DNA of 64,000 nucleotides from Steromphala cineraria (lineage: Eukaryota > Mollusca > Gastropoda > Trochida > Trochidae). Positions 1 through 12,239 of the stretch are shown one piece after another. Every line of letters starts with the position of its first letter. Positions within the stretch are counted from its first letter, which is position 1. Position numbers and translations under genes: made by a program. Where the stretch lies: assembly GCA_916613615.1 (NCBI GenBank), contig OU744726.1:57242987-57306986 (forward strand), read 5' to 3'. The notes under the pieces are model-generated. The model worked only from the letters and a program-made list of their open reading frames with translations. It did not search any database and was not told where the DNA came from.

Positions 1-80
1 ACTCCAGTAATAGATCTAACCACATACCAAGTTTTGTTAAAAAATATTGAACGGTTTTGGTCCGGAAACGAAAGCGCTAC

Positions 81-140
81 AGAATTACGGACGGAACTAA
101 AACATTATGTCTCCCGCAAAGCTTTGCGGGGGACATAAAA
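81..140 (+). mobile_element. 3' end of a retroelement with GC-rich terminal hairpin
   Basis: ACGGACGGA followed by a hairpin CCCGCAAAG/CTTTGCGGG and GGGGACATAAAAA. The same order (GGACGGAC, GC-rich hairpin, then GGGGCATAA) appears at 2165-2217. This looks like the 3' terminus of a retroelement common in molluscs; identity is inferred. Confidence 0.45.
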
Positions 141-404
141 ACTGCTACTCTGAGCAAATCTACACATTTTGAGAGATCCTATTCCTCATACATTCTAACA
201 GAATGTGGATTATCAACAGCCTTAACACACATGAAATAGACAGATCTTTGTTGTAGAAACAATGTACCAATTCTAATCCTAAGATTGAAACAAGAATTTC
301 ATTTATCTACTTTGCCACTGATTGAAGACATCTGACAGATGCCATTCAATGATCTTATAAACTGGATGAGCTGACACAACAATTGTTGCATGATGACCTC
401 TTAC

Positions 405-537
405 CTGATAATGAAACATTGATTCTGAAGTTATAGTTCCTCAAGAAGATGTCTTCTCTCTGGAGTTTGAACTGGACTGTGTAGTCCTCTTTAGCATACA
501 GTATCCTGGGGCTCGGCTGCTCACACTTCAGGTGAAT
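405..537 (-). CDS. Paralogous CUB gene, exon closing the CUB domain (gene runs off the left edge)
   Basis: Acceptor GTTGTGTTGTGTAG| in phase 0 and an ideal donor TTATCAG|GTAAGA in phase 1, the same phases as exon 3 of the larger gene. It encodes 44 codons against 43 there. The reading starts IHLKCEQPS, giving the fourth CUB cysteine, and continues through YTVQFKLQREDIFLRNYNF, closely matching the pattern of the other gene's closing strands. It is too short to stand out as an open frame and was found from the splice phases. The transmembrane exon is expected at coordinates below 1. Confidence 0.8.
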
Positions 538-822
538 CTACACAACACAACAATTTGTAAATGAAAAGTCTGTTATATTTGCCTACCTGATTGGGCCATG
601 GCTTGTGTTTTAGAAAGGGTTATTAACTTTAGAAATAAACCATCAAGTAGTCTGGTCTTCTCTCTAGGTATATTAGCCTTTACTCTTAGTTCATCACAAG
701 CCTCTAATAGCTAAAATATTGCCAAAGCAACAAATCACTCATTTTGTTCATTCAGTGACAAAATCAACTAACACTGCCTAATATATAATAAAAGGAGCTT
801 AACCTTCAGCCTGTTCACTCAC

Positions 823-1094
823 CAAATCTGATATATCATCTTGAAAGGTGGTATCACGTGACTGGGAGATGGTCAGGGTGACCCCACAATCGTTGATGTA
901 GAAGTTGTCAAACTTGAGACTGAGATAGTTGCGACCCTTCTTGGAGACCGCCTTGAACCTGACCGCGCACTCCTTGGAGCGCGCCTGGTTCTCCACATTG
1001 TTGTTTTTGCCTACCACGATGGAGCTGTCTCCATCCTCGAGGAACTCCAGTCTCACACTCGCGTCCAGACACGTTGCCTTGCTGTCCATGCCAT
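823..1094 (-). CDS. Paralogous CUB gene, exon with first part of the CUB domain (gene partial)
   Basis: Acceptor TTATCATCAG| in phase 1 and donor GATTTG|GTGAGT in phase 0, exactly as in exon 2 of the 16-36 kb gene. The 90 codons show the same order of landmarks: an early Cys (ATCLD), DGDSSIVV, a second Cys (SKECAVRF), and INDCGVTLTI at the position of ITDCGARMEIFDG. The aspartate-glycine of the EIFDG core is replaced (TISQS), so calcium-type CUB ligand residues may be lost. A second possible donor (AAG|GTTAAG at 803/804) would extend the exon by 19 bases and leave phase 1, which does not fit the next exon. The signal-peptide exon must lie at higher coordinates and was not found. Confidence 0.8.
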
Positions 1095-1495
1095 CTGATG
1101 ATAACAATACTGCATATTAGCTGGTGCACAATTCAATCAACTTGTACATTATATCCTGATGATAACAATACTGCATATTAGCTGGTGCACAATTCAATCA
1201 ACTTGTACATTATATCCTGATGATAACAATACTGCATATGATATTAGCTGGTGCACAATTCAATCAACTTGTACATTATATCCTGATGATAACAATACTG
1301 CATATGATATTAGCTGGTGCACAATTCAATCAACTTGTACATTATATCCTGATGATAACAATACTGCATATGATATTAGCTGGTGCACAATTCAATCAAC
1401 TTGTACATTATATCCTGATGATAACAATACTGCATATGATATTATCTCGTGCACAATTCAATCAACTTGTACATTATATCCTGATGATAACAATG
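1091..1495. repeat. 61/66-bp tandem array abutting the CUB paralogue's 3' splice site
   Basis: Units begin TGATGATAACAATACTGCAT and end CTTGTACATTATATCC. The first two are 61 bp and the next four 66 bp (a 5-bp insertion ATGAT), followed by a partial unit; about 6.5 copies. On the gene's (minus) strand each unit carries CTAAT and TTATCATCAG, copies of the segment acting as branch region and acceptor for the adjacent CUB exon. The plus-strand open frame across it is an artefact of a 66-bp, multiple-of-three period. Confidence 0.92.
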
Positions 1496-1699
1496 ATAGT
1501 AGATACTTATATTTGTTACACAATTCTATCAACCAGTGTAGGATCTTGGCGCTACCAGCATTATTACCCTGGTCTCCCCTGAGATGGCACACATTTCCCC
1601 AGAAGGTCTACCAGATGCTCATTTTATTCCAGATGAACAGATGCACATCCTTAATAAAGCCTAATGCCCAATTTGCCAATGCATAATATTAAAACTAGA

Positions 1700-2222
1700 A
1701 AAATTTTGTCCATGGGACACAGATGCCCTCGCTAATAAAAAAGCCCTCAATGTTTTCAACCATAGAATTTAAAACAAAATAAAAGATGCACACCTTAAGC
1801 TTCATTAAAGTTCAAACATACATTAAAATGTAGAAAATTATAAATTCCCAAAACAAAGTATGCACACCTTTAGGATACCTATAAAGCATGTTTGAAAGAT
1901 CAGCACAGTCAAGTCAGTGCTTTTTTAGGAGAAGTGGATAAACAACATCCCCTATCACACTACTATGCACAAAAATTCACCTAAGTTCAACATGTCAGAA
2001 ATTTGAAAAAAATTCAAAAATCAAATAACAAAATAGGAGATGCCCTTAGGATGCTTATAAGCCATGTGTGCAACTTCGATTAAATCTGTTGAACGTTTTT
2101 TTAGGAGAAATGGATAAATGATACCCTGTATAGAGTGGTTACGTACGTAGGTGTGGATGGAGGTACGGACAACCGAGGGTAATCCAATATGCCCCTGCCA
2201 TATATGGCGGGGGCATAATGAT
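1700..2222 (+). mobile_element. Retroelement 3' region with internal repeats and terminal hairpin
   Basis: Two related modules (CACACCTTTAGGATACC...TTTTTTAGGAGAAGTGGATA, and GCCCTTAGGATGC...TTTTTTTAGGAGAAATGGAT) precede GGTACGGACAACCGAGGG and the hairpin GCCCCTGCCATATATGGCGG. No coding frame survives. Confidence 0.5.
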
Positions 2223-3510
2223 TACATTTAAAATATACACAAGGCGCAAGAGCTTTAAGCTATGTGAATGTCATCAGTTAGTCAGGCCAATAACTATCTC
2301 ATGGTATTACAAAACAGTCACATATTTCAGGATTGCACAAATGGGGTAATGTTTTGCTGAACACAAGTGTGTGATACTGCAGCCTGCCGAAGAGTCAATT
2401 TCTGGTTTGGGGCACACACAAAATTGATTAATTGCAAAGAAAGGTTATACCTTGCAATGATATAAGTCAGGTTTATTTGTAAATACATAACTTCATTACA
2501 TTTATCAATCAAATATCTAAAATACCTTTCAAAACTGATTAATTCTATTTCATAAGATATTTACAGTATACCACATTCTAAAATATCAATTTTATTCCAA
2601 TTCAGATTCTTTTAAAAAAGGATGTTTATCATCATAAGGAGGAGTGAGATGCAGTTCTAACAAAGCATCAGAACAGATAATGGGGTAGTCAGATAAAATG
2701 TTTGTAGATAAGAGCTTTGTCTTGTGTTTTAACCTTAATCTTGAGAGATGGAGCACAGAGCATGTGACTTTAATCCTCTTACTGAACAGCTAGAGAATTA
2801 TACTTAGTCCAAAACAAACAACAACAGTGTCAAGTTATTTGTAAGATTCAACAGAAGATATTCAAAAAAGTACATAATTATCTAAGTACATAATGGTCTG
2901 CCGAAGTATAATTTATGCTGTTTTCATAAGTTTCATAAGTAAAAACTTGACATTTAGTGATATTGTCATCTTGACTCTTCTTTATTGTTTTGAAAGAAAC
3001 TAGCAAAATCTGAAATTGTATCCTCCAGCAGACCTATGTTTGTTAACTTCAATGTATCAACATCATATCAATGACTACTGGTATCATAACCATCCAAAAC
3101 ATCATTGCTTGATTTCCATGTATGTGTGATACAAACAATGACAAACTGTTTTGGGAAGTGACAATAGAAATATGATTCAACTACCAACCTGTTCTCCTTA
3201 TCTTCACAGGGGGTCAAGTCTATTGAGTGTAAAAGGGTCAAACTTTGTGTCATGGAAATATAGTGGTTAAAAAGAAGCAGATTATTTGAACTTATTTCAC
3301 TTAACATTAATTTCCTATCGAAAAAGATTCAAGTTCAAAAACTAGTACAAAAGACTCATATATACTTTTTGATTATGGCTAAACTAATACAAATATTTTT
3401 TTTTAAATCATAAATGTCTTTAGATGTTTAGGTGCTTTGACAATGTAACAGATTTGGTAGAACTTCTCCATCCATGAGTTCCATGGTAAGTATGACACCT
3501 AAAGCGGCCT
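2223..3510. other. No gene seen
   Basis: AT-rich sequence between the retroelement at 2.2 kb and the small membrane-protein exon. Short open frames here lack splice or composition support. It may include the 3' UTR of the small gene, though no clear AATAAA on the minus strand was found close to the stop. Confidence 0.5.
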
Positions 3511-5879
3511 TCACATGTTCTTAAACTCAGGTTTGAGGGTGTGAACAGTCCAACAAATCATGACCAACACAGGAGTAGTGAAACTGCAGACAATAAACAG
3601 GATAGGTCTCTCTTCTTGCCAACTTTTCCATAAAACTTTTGATGGGAAATGATTTAATATTTTACGACGACATTCCGGATCTGATGGAAACAAGCAAGGA
3701 CCTCCTGCACATGCACTCAGGTGTGGAAGACTTACCAGCGCTGTGCTTAGTCTCCCACTGGCCAGCCAGACAGGTCAGACTTAAGTTTGATGTATGATGT
3801 TGTCAAACTCATCATCATGTTGTTCAGAAGTAACCTATGGCATGCAACTTTTGAGTCACAGGACTTTGTGACAGCTTGGAAATTCAATCATTATTGATAT
3901 TGAGTTTGCCAACATCTATTTGACTTTTGAACATGCTTTTTTTATAACTTTGAAAAATGTTCACACATGTGTTGTCAAACTTTAATTTGTTGTGTGAAGG
4001 AAGCTTAAGGTTGCCAACAACAAGAGTGTAACATGGACACTTCACAAAGATAATTTAATTAACATAACAAGAACATCAGTTTTGACTTCTTATCATGAGG
4101 TTGTGGCACTCACATGTTGAACGTTTCCCTCCTGGCTCTGCCCTCAGTTTAGTCACAAATAACAGGAAGGTCAACAGTAGATTGGACAACTGCATTGGTC
4201 ACCTGCAACACACCAACACTCGATCACTTTCAGTTTCACAAACACTAACACACATGAATTCATCTTATCTAAGACAATAACTTTCCAAGGAACATACAAA
4301 TTAAAAGTAAAAAAACCAACATTGTTATATAGACAAAATGCACTTGCAACAAAGTATTTCATTAGTACAGCTTGAAACATTTGTCATGACCCTTTTCTAG
4401 ACCATAATGTAGAGGGAAATGTTTTGCAACAAGAATTTTGGCATGTTTGGTTCAAGGCACACAACTCAAGTGTTGTTCCTAAGTGATCAGATGAGGGGGT
4501 CATTTTGACCTATTCTGAGCTACCAGGACCCCTTGCAATGGTAAAAGTACCGGTATCCTACTTCTCAAAATTCTAGGGGACACCAAGCCAAAAGGGTGGG
4601 CGATTGTTCCCAGGATCCCCTCTAGGAACAACACTGCAACTCCAAAATCTGAGAAAGAAATATATGTTTGTGTTTCTTTTATACAGAAGTAACACCTAAT
4701 AACACTGTGATGATCTTGCAAATCCAGCTTAGAATTAGCAACAAATGATTGGATCTTCCCTGAATCTATGGTTTAGCAATGAACATACAGTGCAGTTTTG
4801 TAACTGTAGACAAATTTCCTTAACAGATCCAAAAAAGGGAAAATCAACCATGAACATATCATTTATTATTTCAGTGGTCAAAAAGTTTCTAACAGTCAAA
4901 TAGTTTTCTAACAGTGATCTGATAATGAGAGATTGCTGCTTGAGAAATGAAACAATGAAGATTCATGCAGATGACACAGAAATATGTCAACAGCTTCATT
5001 TCAATTACAACATAATTAATATTGATAAATGGCATTTAATTGTTTCTAAAGTCAAATTTTCATTTAAAGACCAATTGTTTTTGTGACCTTTGATGACAAT
5101 GATGATGACAAGTTTCATAAATGTTTACGATGGAGGCATGTTAAGTTGAGGGGGAAATGATCAGGAAACTGCATCACAAGTCACAGCACATTCTTGACAT
5201 TCCTCTCAATATATCATAGGTCACAAATAAAATAACTTGCATACCGCTTGCTCAGATTGCTAGTAGAAAACATTTATATATTCTAATTAAGAATGTAAAT
5301 GTTACATAGAACAGGGAAGTATTCTCTTATCAAAGAATTAGTTTCAAACAATTGATTTCTTACAGATCAATGACCTAAAGGCTGTCAACATGGTCAAGCA
5401 GAGAATGTTGTGGTGACACATCCCATGGTTTACATAACACAGCTCAACACACAACAGACAAACACAAAACAACAAATGACAATGAAAGAACAAATTGTTG
5501 AGGTGTAGATCTATATCCAAACAGATATGAACACAAGCTACTAATGCAGAAGACATCAGACTTGTACCAACCAATTTAGTAACGAACTCAGTTCAAGCAG
5601 TGGGTTCAAGCACACGTGTTGGGTCGTACAAAGGCCAGAGAAGACATGCACGATCTCGTTACATCACTGGTCAGCTTGACCGTCCACATGGCTGATAAAC
5701 ATTCCATGTGACACAACAGCTGATTGGAGAACGCAAAAACTGGCCGTTTGGACCCATAGGCTCTGGTGTGATACAAGCAATCGCCCTACTGAATGCACCT
5801 TGATAAACAGACAAACATGGGATAGGCTTCTAACTTTAGCACGCGTCATATCTTTACCTTGTTCAGTACTCCCATACAT
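3511..5879 (-). CDS. Possible small single-pass membrane protein (two exons, 63 residues)
   Basis: CDS segments 5879-5858 and 3680-3511 (minus strand). The first gives MYGSTEQ and a phase-1 donor ACAAG|GTAAAG. The second follows the pyrimidine-rich acceptor TTGTTTCCATCAG| and enters in phase 1 (split Asp). The product is about 63 residues: a basic, Trp-containing N-terminal half (ECRRKILNHF, LWKSWQEERP), one hydrophobic helix ILFIVCSFTTPVLVMICW, and a short TVHTLKPEFKNM tail. The pattern recalls tiny inner-membrane or ER subunits of the SMIM/NDUFA3 type, but I cannot assign a family. The start context is poor, and the second exon is also open upstream through LSACAGGPCLFPSD, so a longer or differently spliced form is possible. 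Confidence 0.45.
3737..3780 (-). other. Exon-like segment with strong splice donor inside the small gene's intron
   Basis: On the minus strand AGCGCTG|GTAAGT is a near-ideal donor at 3736/3737, and an AACTTAAG| acceptor lies 44 bases upstream. Inserting it between the two exons of the 63-residue frame would create a stop. It could be a cryptic exon, a poison exon, or the end of an unrecognised exon reading LTCLAGQWETKHSA. The remaining gap to the next acceptor is only about 55 bases. Confidence 0.25.
4468..4636. mobile_element. 169-bp MITE with 6-bp target duplication, copy 1
   Basis: Termini AAGTGTTGTTCCTA and TAGGAACAACACTG form inverted repeats and are flanked by CAACTC on both sides (4462-4467, 4637-4642). 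The interior contains GAGGGGGTCATTTTG and GGACCCCTTGCAATG, shared with 44544-44703. The small minus-strand open frame here has no support. Confidence 0.8.
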
Positions 5880-5979
5880 CGAGAACGAGTTGTGTCCAAT
5901 GTAGACTCTTATGATGCAGGACACATTGTTCACGCTGCAGAATATATTATTTTTGTCCTCTTTCACTTATCTTGGATGT

Positions 5980-7510
5980 CAACAAGTATCCACAAACGCC
6001 ATCTAGTGGTTTAGATCCAAGGGAAGTAACTCTATATTACATCCAACATGTTTACCACCGAAAAAAGATATGTGCACAATGAAATATCTTCAGATTGAAA
6101 TGACAAATTACACTAGGACGTAAGCTCCTTGCGAACAATTCACCACAACACTTCTGTAAAATGCACATTCCCTGCAACTGTTTGAATTTCTGGATTTATC
6201 TGGCGAGGTCTAGTCTATCTCATTTGTGACGATGCCATGCAAAAACAGCCAAGATGCGACAAGTGCTATTTTTAGTCGCAGCGTCATTACGTCATCGGGC
6301 TGTGGTGTGAAATTGAAGATAAAACTACTGTAGCTTTTAAAATGCGAGATGTCAAAGTACAATTTTGAAAAAATAAAAAATCAGTTACATCTCAAATTAA
6401 AGATATCATAATGAGAAATGAATATTTTGAAATGCAAAAATTCTTCGTTCTTTTCTTAATAATTTTCAAAGTAGGTTTAAGCGTGATTCTTTTCGCAGAT
6501 GTTATATATTTGTTTTATTAAAAAGATCAAGTGTTTGATTTACAGGATTTTAATGTATGAAATTTGCAAAAGAGGAGAAAGTGTGAAAAATGTTACCGAG
6601 CGGTTATTGACCCCCTAGAACTAGGCTATAGAGAATCGATTGGTTCTGAGAAACTAGGGCTGAATAGTGCAGTTGCATTTATGCTCAACCATTCGTATTT
6701 TGAATTAATTTCTGTTCATTCATTATAAACAAATAATAGAGTACAAAATAAAACAAGGTTTGTTCGATCAGTGCCTTCATTGCTTATTTTTTTTACACGA
6801 TTTATGTTATTCCGACTATCGTGTTATTTGTAACACTGGCAAGTCTAGGTCGCAGTATGAATCAGAAATACTTTTTCTCCGATTTCAAATTAGATATTTG
6901 ACAAAAATCCGATGTAAATGATCAAGATCAGGCGTCGGATTAATAAAAACTTTCAGAAAGCATCCATAGGCCTATACATGTTTTAAATGTAATTTATGTA
7001 TATTGATGAAACATTCTAATACCATATTTGATTTAAAACCCATATTTTAGATCTGTAAAAAGATTTTTGAATATTTCATTCGGATTTTTATTTTAAGATG
7101 CATAGATAAAACAATAATTATCGTATCAAGATACTATTTGAAAAAAAACAACCGAAATTGAACTTACAACTCGCATACTTAGTTAACAGGATTGCCTAAC
7201 ACTTTGACTCTAAAATGAAATGGCCAACAAATCTAAAATTTGAAAAAAAGGAAATTGAAAAACAAATGAAAAGGACACTTAACACCTATAATTAAACTCT
7301 CAAGTTTTCTTATAAACTTGCTTAAACTTGTATCTTATTTTGGGGTCAGGCTGACAGACTATTCAAATGTTATAAGTCTAAATATATACTAACTGACTAT
7401 ATCAGTATATGAGGGCTAGAATGACATCGTCTCTTATGACCGTAACTTATTTTTTGTCAGAGACTGAATAAAGTAACCTTAATCCTAGAGACATGTTTAG
7501 TCTTGAAATC
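5980..7510. other. Upstream region of the small gene; no coding sequence seen
   Basis: Apart from the CRE-like patch at 6.23-6.30 kb this is AT-rich with no supported exon. Confidence 0.5.
6230..6300. promoter_or_regulatory. CRE-like sites in a possible promoter upstream of the small membrane-protein gene
   Basis: GCGTCATTACGTCATCGGGC at 6281-6300 holds TTACGTCA, a one-mismatch CRE/ATF site. It lies in a locally CG-richer patch (AGATGCGACAAG, TAGTCGCAGCG) about 400 bases 5' of the ATG at 5879. Function is inferred from motif and position only. Confidence 0.3.
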
Positions 7511-8813
7511 TATTATCTAATGTTGTTTAATGCTTGATATAGGTGTTTCTTTATCTAATGTTATTTAATGCTTGATATAGGTGTTTCTTTATCTAATGTT
7601 GTTTAATGCTTGATATAGGTGTTTCTTTATCTAATGTTATTTAATGCTTGATATAGGTGTTTCTTTATCTAATGTTGTTTAATGCTTGATATAGGTGTTT
7701 CTTTATCTAATGTTATTTAATGCTTGATATAGGTGTTTCTTTATCTAATGTTGTTTAATGCTTGATATAGGTGTTTCTTTATCTAATGTTGTTTAATGCT
7801 TGATATAGGTGTTTCTTTATCTAATGTTATTTAATGCTTGATATAGGTGTTTCTTTATCTAATGTTATTTAATGCTTGATATAGGTGTTTCTTTATCTAA
7901 TGTTGTTTAATGCTTGATATAGGTGTTTCTTTATCTAATGTTGTTTAATGCTTGATATAGGTGTTTCTTTATCTAATGTTATTTAATGCTTGATATAGGT
8001 GTTTCTTTATCTAATGTTGTTTAATGCTTGATATAGGTGTTTCTTTATCTAATGTTGTTTAATGCTTGATATAGGTGTTTCTTTATCTAATGTTGTTTAA
8101 TGCTTGATATAGGTGTTTCTTTATCTAATGTTGTTTAATGCTTGATATAGGTGTTTCTTTATCTAATGTTGTTTAATGCTTGATATAGGTGTTTCTTTAT
8201 ATCAAATGTTATTGAATGCTTGATATCGGTATTTCTTTATCTAATGTTATTTAATGCTTGATATAGGTGTTTCTTTATCTAATGTTATTTAATGCTTGAT
8301 ATCGGTATTTCTTTATCTAATGTTGTTTAATGCTTGATATCGGTATTTCTTTATCTAATGTTGTTTAATGCTTGATATAGGTGTTTCTTTATCTAATGTT
8401 GTTTAATGCTTGATATAGGTGTTTCTGTATCTAATGTTGTTTAATGCTTGATATAGGTGTTTCTTTATCTTATGTTGTTTAATGCTTGATATCGCTATTT
8501 CTTTATCTTATGTTGTTTAATGCTTGATATCGGTATTTCTTTATCTTATGTTGTTTAATGCTTGATATCGGTATTTCTTTATCTTATGTTGTTTAATGCT
8601 TGATATCGGTATTTCTTTATCTTATGTTGTTTAATGCTTGATATCGGTATTTCTTTATCTTATGTTGTTTAATGCTTGATATCGGTATTTCTTTATCTTA
8701 TGTTGTTTAATGCTTGATATCGGTATTTCTTTATCTTATGTTGTTTAATGCTTGATATCGGTATTTCTTTATCTTATGTTGTTTAATGCTTGATATAGGT
8801 ATTTCTTTATCTA
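7511..8813. repeat. 38-bp satellite array, about 34 copies
   Basis: Unit core ATCTAATGTTGTTTAATGCT followed by TGATATAGGTGTTTCTTT. The array is nearly pure at the left, where units differ mainly by GTTGTTT or GTTATTT and at first alternate strictly. It is mixed in the middle (8190-8470) and uniform again at the right with a second variant (ATCGGTATTTCTTTATCTTA). No coding frame and no gene association. Confidence 0.97.
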
Positions 8814-11800
8814 TAACAGTCAGCGAAAGTTAAAATTTCATAATAACTTTGTAATTGAAATTGCTCAAAAAAGTAGAATTTATTTTATCTTAAAAGCGTA
8901 CCAGGACACCCCTCCAAAAAGACAGAGGGTTATGTGTTCCTTCAAATTATTATGATACAAAATTAAATTGCTTTATTGGTGCTCATTACCTTGGCTTGTG
9001 CAAATATATAAAATAAACTATACACGATGCATGCATATTTCTTTTTTCCTTCTGACCAACGCCCCTTTTAGGCATCTTGGCTACTAACATCTACAAGTCT
9101 CAACTGTATAGCGAAGTTTCAGTCAATGGACATTCTAAAGTTCGAAGCTCAATACTGACGATTGAGCAACATATCGGGGTTTTCCGAAAGCAAGCCCTCT
9201 CTTTTCCAATAGAAGCCCATCTCTAAAGCATGTCATATGACAGTAGCCTCAACTTTTGCAATATACAAAAAGCATTTGTTGCTATCGGTATTTCTTCGAT
9301 ATATTAATAACAAACATTATATGTTTTCGTTTTTTGAAAGTGTAATTCGACGTTTACAAGATTGTAAAACATGTGGACAGCTGAAGATAAAAAAAATTTA
9401 AATGAACACGACGAACGTCCTTTTGTTTTCAATATAATACAGTTTAGTATCGAGTAGATTCCCTTTTTTGTCTGTTTTCTTAAGTCATTGCAACATACCT
9501 ACTCCAATAAAGGTTTATTTAACTTATCGCTGTATGACTTTTTTTCTATAACACTGTCATTTAAGAAATGTTTAAGTGCAAGTCCATGCTTCCGAGTCGT
9601 GAATGTTCACCTGTCCAAAACCTTATTTTCCGTATAAAGCCATGGGCATGCTTTCTGAAAACCCCGGTTCGTTTTAACAAGGGATTGGTACAACAACGAG
9701 AGGGATGAGCGATTTACGTAATGCAACCTTTGCCACTCAAGAATGAATATACGCCCTATCAAAATATCACCATCTGCTTAGAGCAGTCTGGGAGATCTTA
9801 ATTTCTTATTTTCAGCTGTTAAGGTATGTGACCTTTTGAAAAGAAGTGGACATTTCCATGTATTCAATTGAAAGTATTGCAGTACTTTATTACGATACTT
9901 TGTTCAATATATTCTCTTTTAGGTAAAATTTCTCAGAATTGTTGTCGTAAAAATGCTGCAATTTGTAAATATTGAAAACGTAATGGGGAAATGTTTATGT
10001 GAGGAATGCCTTTAAACAGTCCGTGTTAAAGAAATGGATTCGCAAACCTTAAAATGTATTGTCATTGATTTGAAAAATAATATTTAGAACGCATTTCTGA
10101 AAATATGTTTCAATATCAATTGATCAAACCTGCTTAATCATGCAATTTTATGAACAAATTACGCAACGGGATAACCCTCATGAACTTAGCTTTAATCCAT
10201 ATCATATAAGCAAAGACTTCAGTGAAAGGTAATGGTTTCAAGCAAGGCATGGTCACCGCTATAAACAAAGTAGGTTTTACGACAATCAAGAATGATCAAT
10301 GATAGTTTTCTTAACTACATGGATGTCATCTTAAGTATAAACTCTTGAAGGTTAAAAGGCATATGCAATGAAGCCATGGTGCTGTTAGCAGGGCAGTAAT
10401 GCACACGCAAAGCTGTGCAACCCCTAGCGTGTAATGGTACGAGCCACTGCTTGACATTTCTCAAATTCCTTTATCTTGTATGGGCCGGAAAGTGATGTTC
10501 CGCCATCAATCGTTAGGACATACAGGATGTAGCGTACTATAGTCACTAACAGGAGTACGTAGCACATCATGTGTCCTTTCTTTGACCATATTATGTATCG
10601 TCGTACTGTATTGCATTAATCATTATCATGAAAGCTTTATGATATTTCGATTCAGTGTTCTATTTGATTTATTCAATTCGTTTAATCAATTCTGTGCTGG
10701 GAAGTGAATTCAATGTCTTACCTGCCTCTTTGGTATGCATGCGATGAGATTACGATGACCTCAACGATAGCACGTACGCAATAGACTCGGTGCATAGAGG
10801 AATGAAAAGTTAAATCATCGTTGTGAGTGAAAAGTGACAACTTAATTGTTTATTAGTTGATATTGATTTGTTATGATATCATGCTTAGTTTTATTGATCT
10901 TGAATTTAGTATTTCTTATATAAACGAAAGCCCGTGCCAACAAACATGCATGGAGGAGAAGGTGTGCTATATGTATCGTTATTGTGGGGATGTTTTCATT
11001 ATGTCAGATTTATTACCAAGAAATATAGCCCACTAAACTTGCCTTAACTGCATGCGTTGATGTTTTAAGTTTACCTGTCATGATAAGTCTTTATATCTAC
11101 TACTGTTTGTAAAGTTTAACTACCAACTGAGTGATCCGGAGAGTTAACTGTAAACATGATAAGCATTATCGTCTCGTCTATTCTTTGATAAGACCTAAGA
11201 CCTGTTTTAAATCGGTTATCAGATAAGGTCTTAATATCGTAGTCAATCGTGATGTGTTTCAACCAAATTCACTGATGCATTAGTTGTAGTACAGACCGAC
11301 CTTTTCCTCATATGTTGTCTTATTCAAATCGAGTGAAAATTTATCAGAATTTGCGAACGAATATAGATTCAAGAGTTACCAGGGGTTTTATATTAATTTT
11401 CATAAATTGTTTTTGGAACGATCTAATTACAGAGGCTGGAAGTTAATTCGATACAACAGTTTGCCCCCTTGAGTATCCCCCGTACCTTCTTCCACATACG
11501 CTAGCGGTGAATTTCCAGAGGTGTATCGCTCACTGAACGATAACTCAAAATTATTGAATATTGTTGTCCTGAAACAGGTACGTGGTAAGATGTAGTGCAG
11601 GAGTGGTGCCTTTTGCTACTTTGGTTATTCTCAATTTGACATTTTTCTGGTTTCCATGGAATCAATTTGAACTAATGCGGGTCGGGTCTATTTCCTTTCC
11701 ATAGCTTAACTTAGAACTATTAAATATTCTTTTCTAAACTTGGTATGTGGTAAGATTTAGTGGTGGATTGGTGCCTTTATGTTACTTTGGTTTTTCTGAA

Positions 11801-12104
11801 TTATTATTTATTCTGGTTCCCATGGAAACAATTTGAACGTAGTGCATTTGAGGGGTCTGTTTCCGGTCTCTGTCTCAAAATCTATTGATATTATACAAAA
11901 CTGGGTATATTAAGAGAAGCGGAATGTATTTCTGCTTAATTCCAACTCCTCACCATAAATTAAGCAACGCGAATGTTTTTTTCAGAAAAATTTGTTCATC
12001 ATTCTAGCTATAGCAATATACATCGGTAAATAACGCAGACAGGGAAATCTTGAGGATAATTAACCCTGATTCAGATGATTGATCACAATGAACACAATCG
12101 TCCT
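8814..12104. other. No gene seen
   Basis: Non-repetitive AT-rich DNA after the satellite, with no open frame reported above 60 codons and no convincing exon found on either strand. The missing signal-peptide exon of the 0.4-1.1 kb CUB gene might lie here or nearby. Confidence 0.5.
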
Positions 12105-12180
12105 TTAAAGGGGAAGTAGCACGTTTTCAGGGGGAATATCAGGTGATCTCAGGGAAAAGATTTAGTATTAAATTAGAATA
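12105..12180. mobile_element. Fragment of the TTAA MITE family
   Basis: TTAAAGGGGAAGTAGCACGT followed by AGGGGGAATATCAGGTGAT, matching the start of the copy at 60.1 kb. The similarity fades after about 70 bases, so it is a truncated or solo terminus. Confidence 0.6.
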
Positions 12181-12239
12181 TATCAATGAAAAATAGAGCC
12201 ATTGGCTCTGTAGCTTATCAGGCTTCATTATCAATTATG

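Noticed and set aside
799..1107. Single-exon reading of the CUB paralogue from its apparent ATG to VSEQAEG
   Set aside because: The apparent start lies before the splice acceptor and the last residues are intron; the donor GTGAGT and phase match to the paralogue define the exon as 1094-823.
1159..1686. 175-codon plus-strand frame with a repeated DDNNTAYDISWCTIQSTCTL segment
   Set aside because: It is the 66-bp tandem array read through in one frame, lying in the intron of the minus-strand CUB paralogue.
7511..8813. CRISPR array
   Set aside because: Units are directly contiguous 38-bp repeats without unique spacers, in a eukaryotic genome; it is a satellite.
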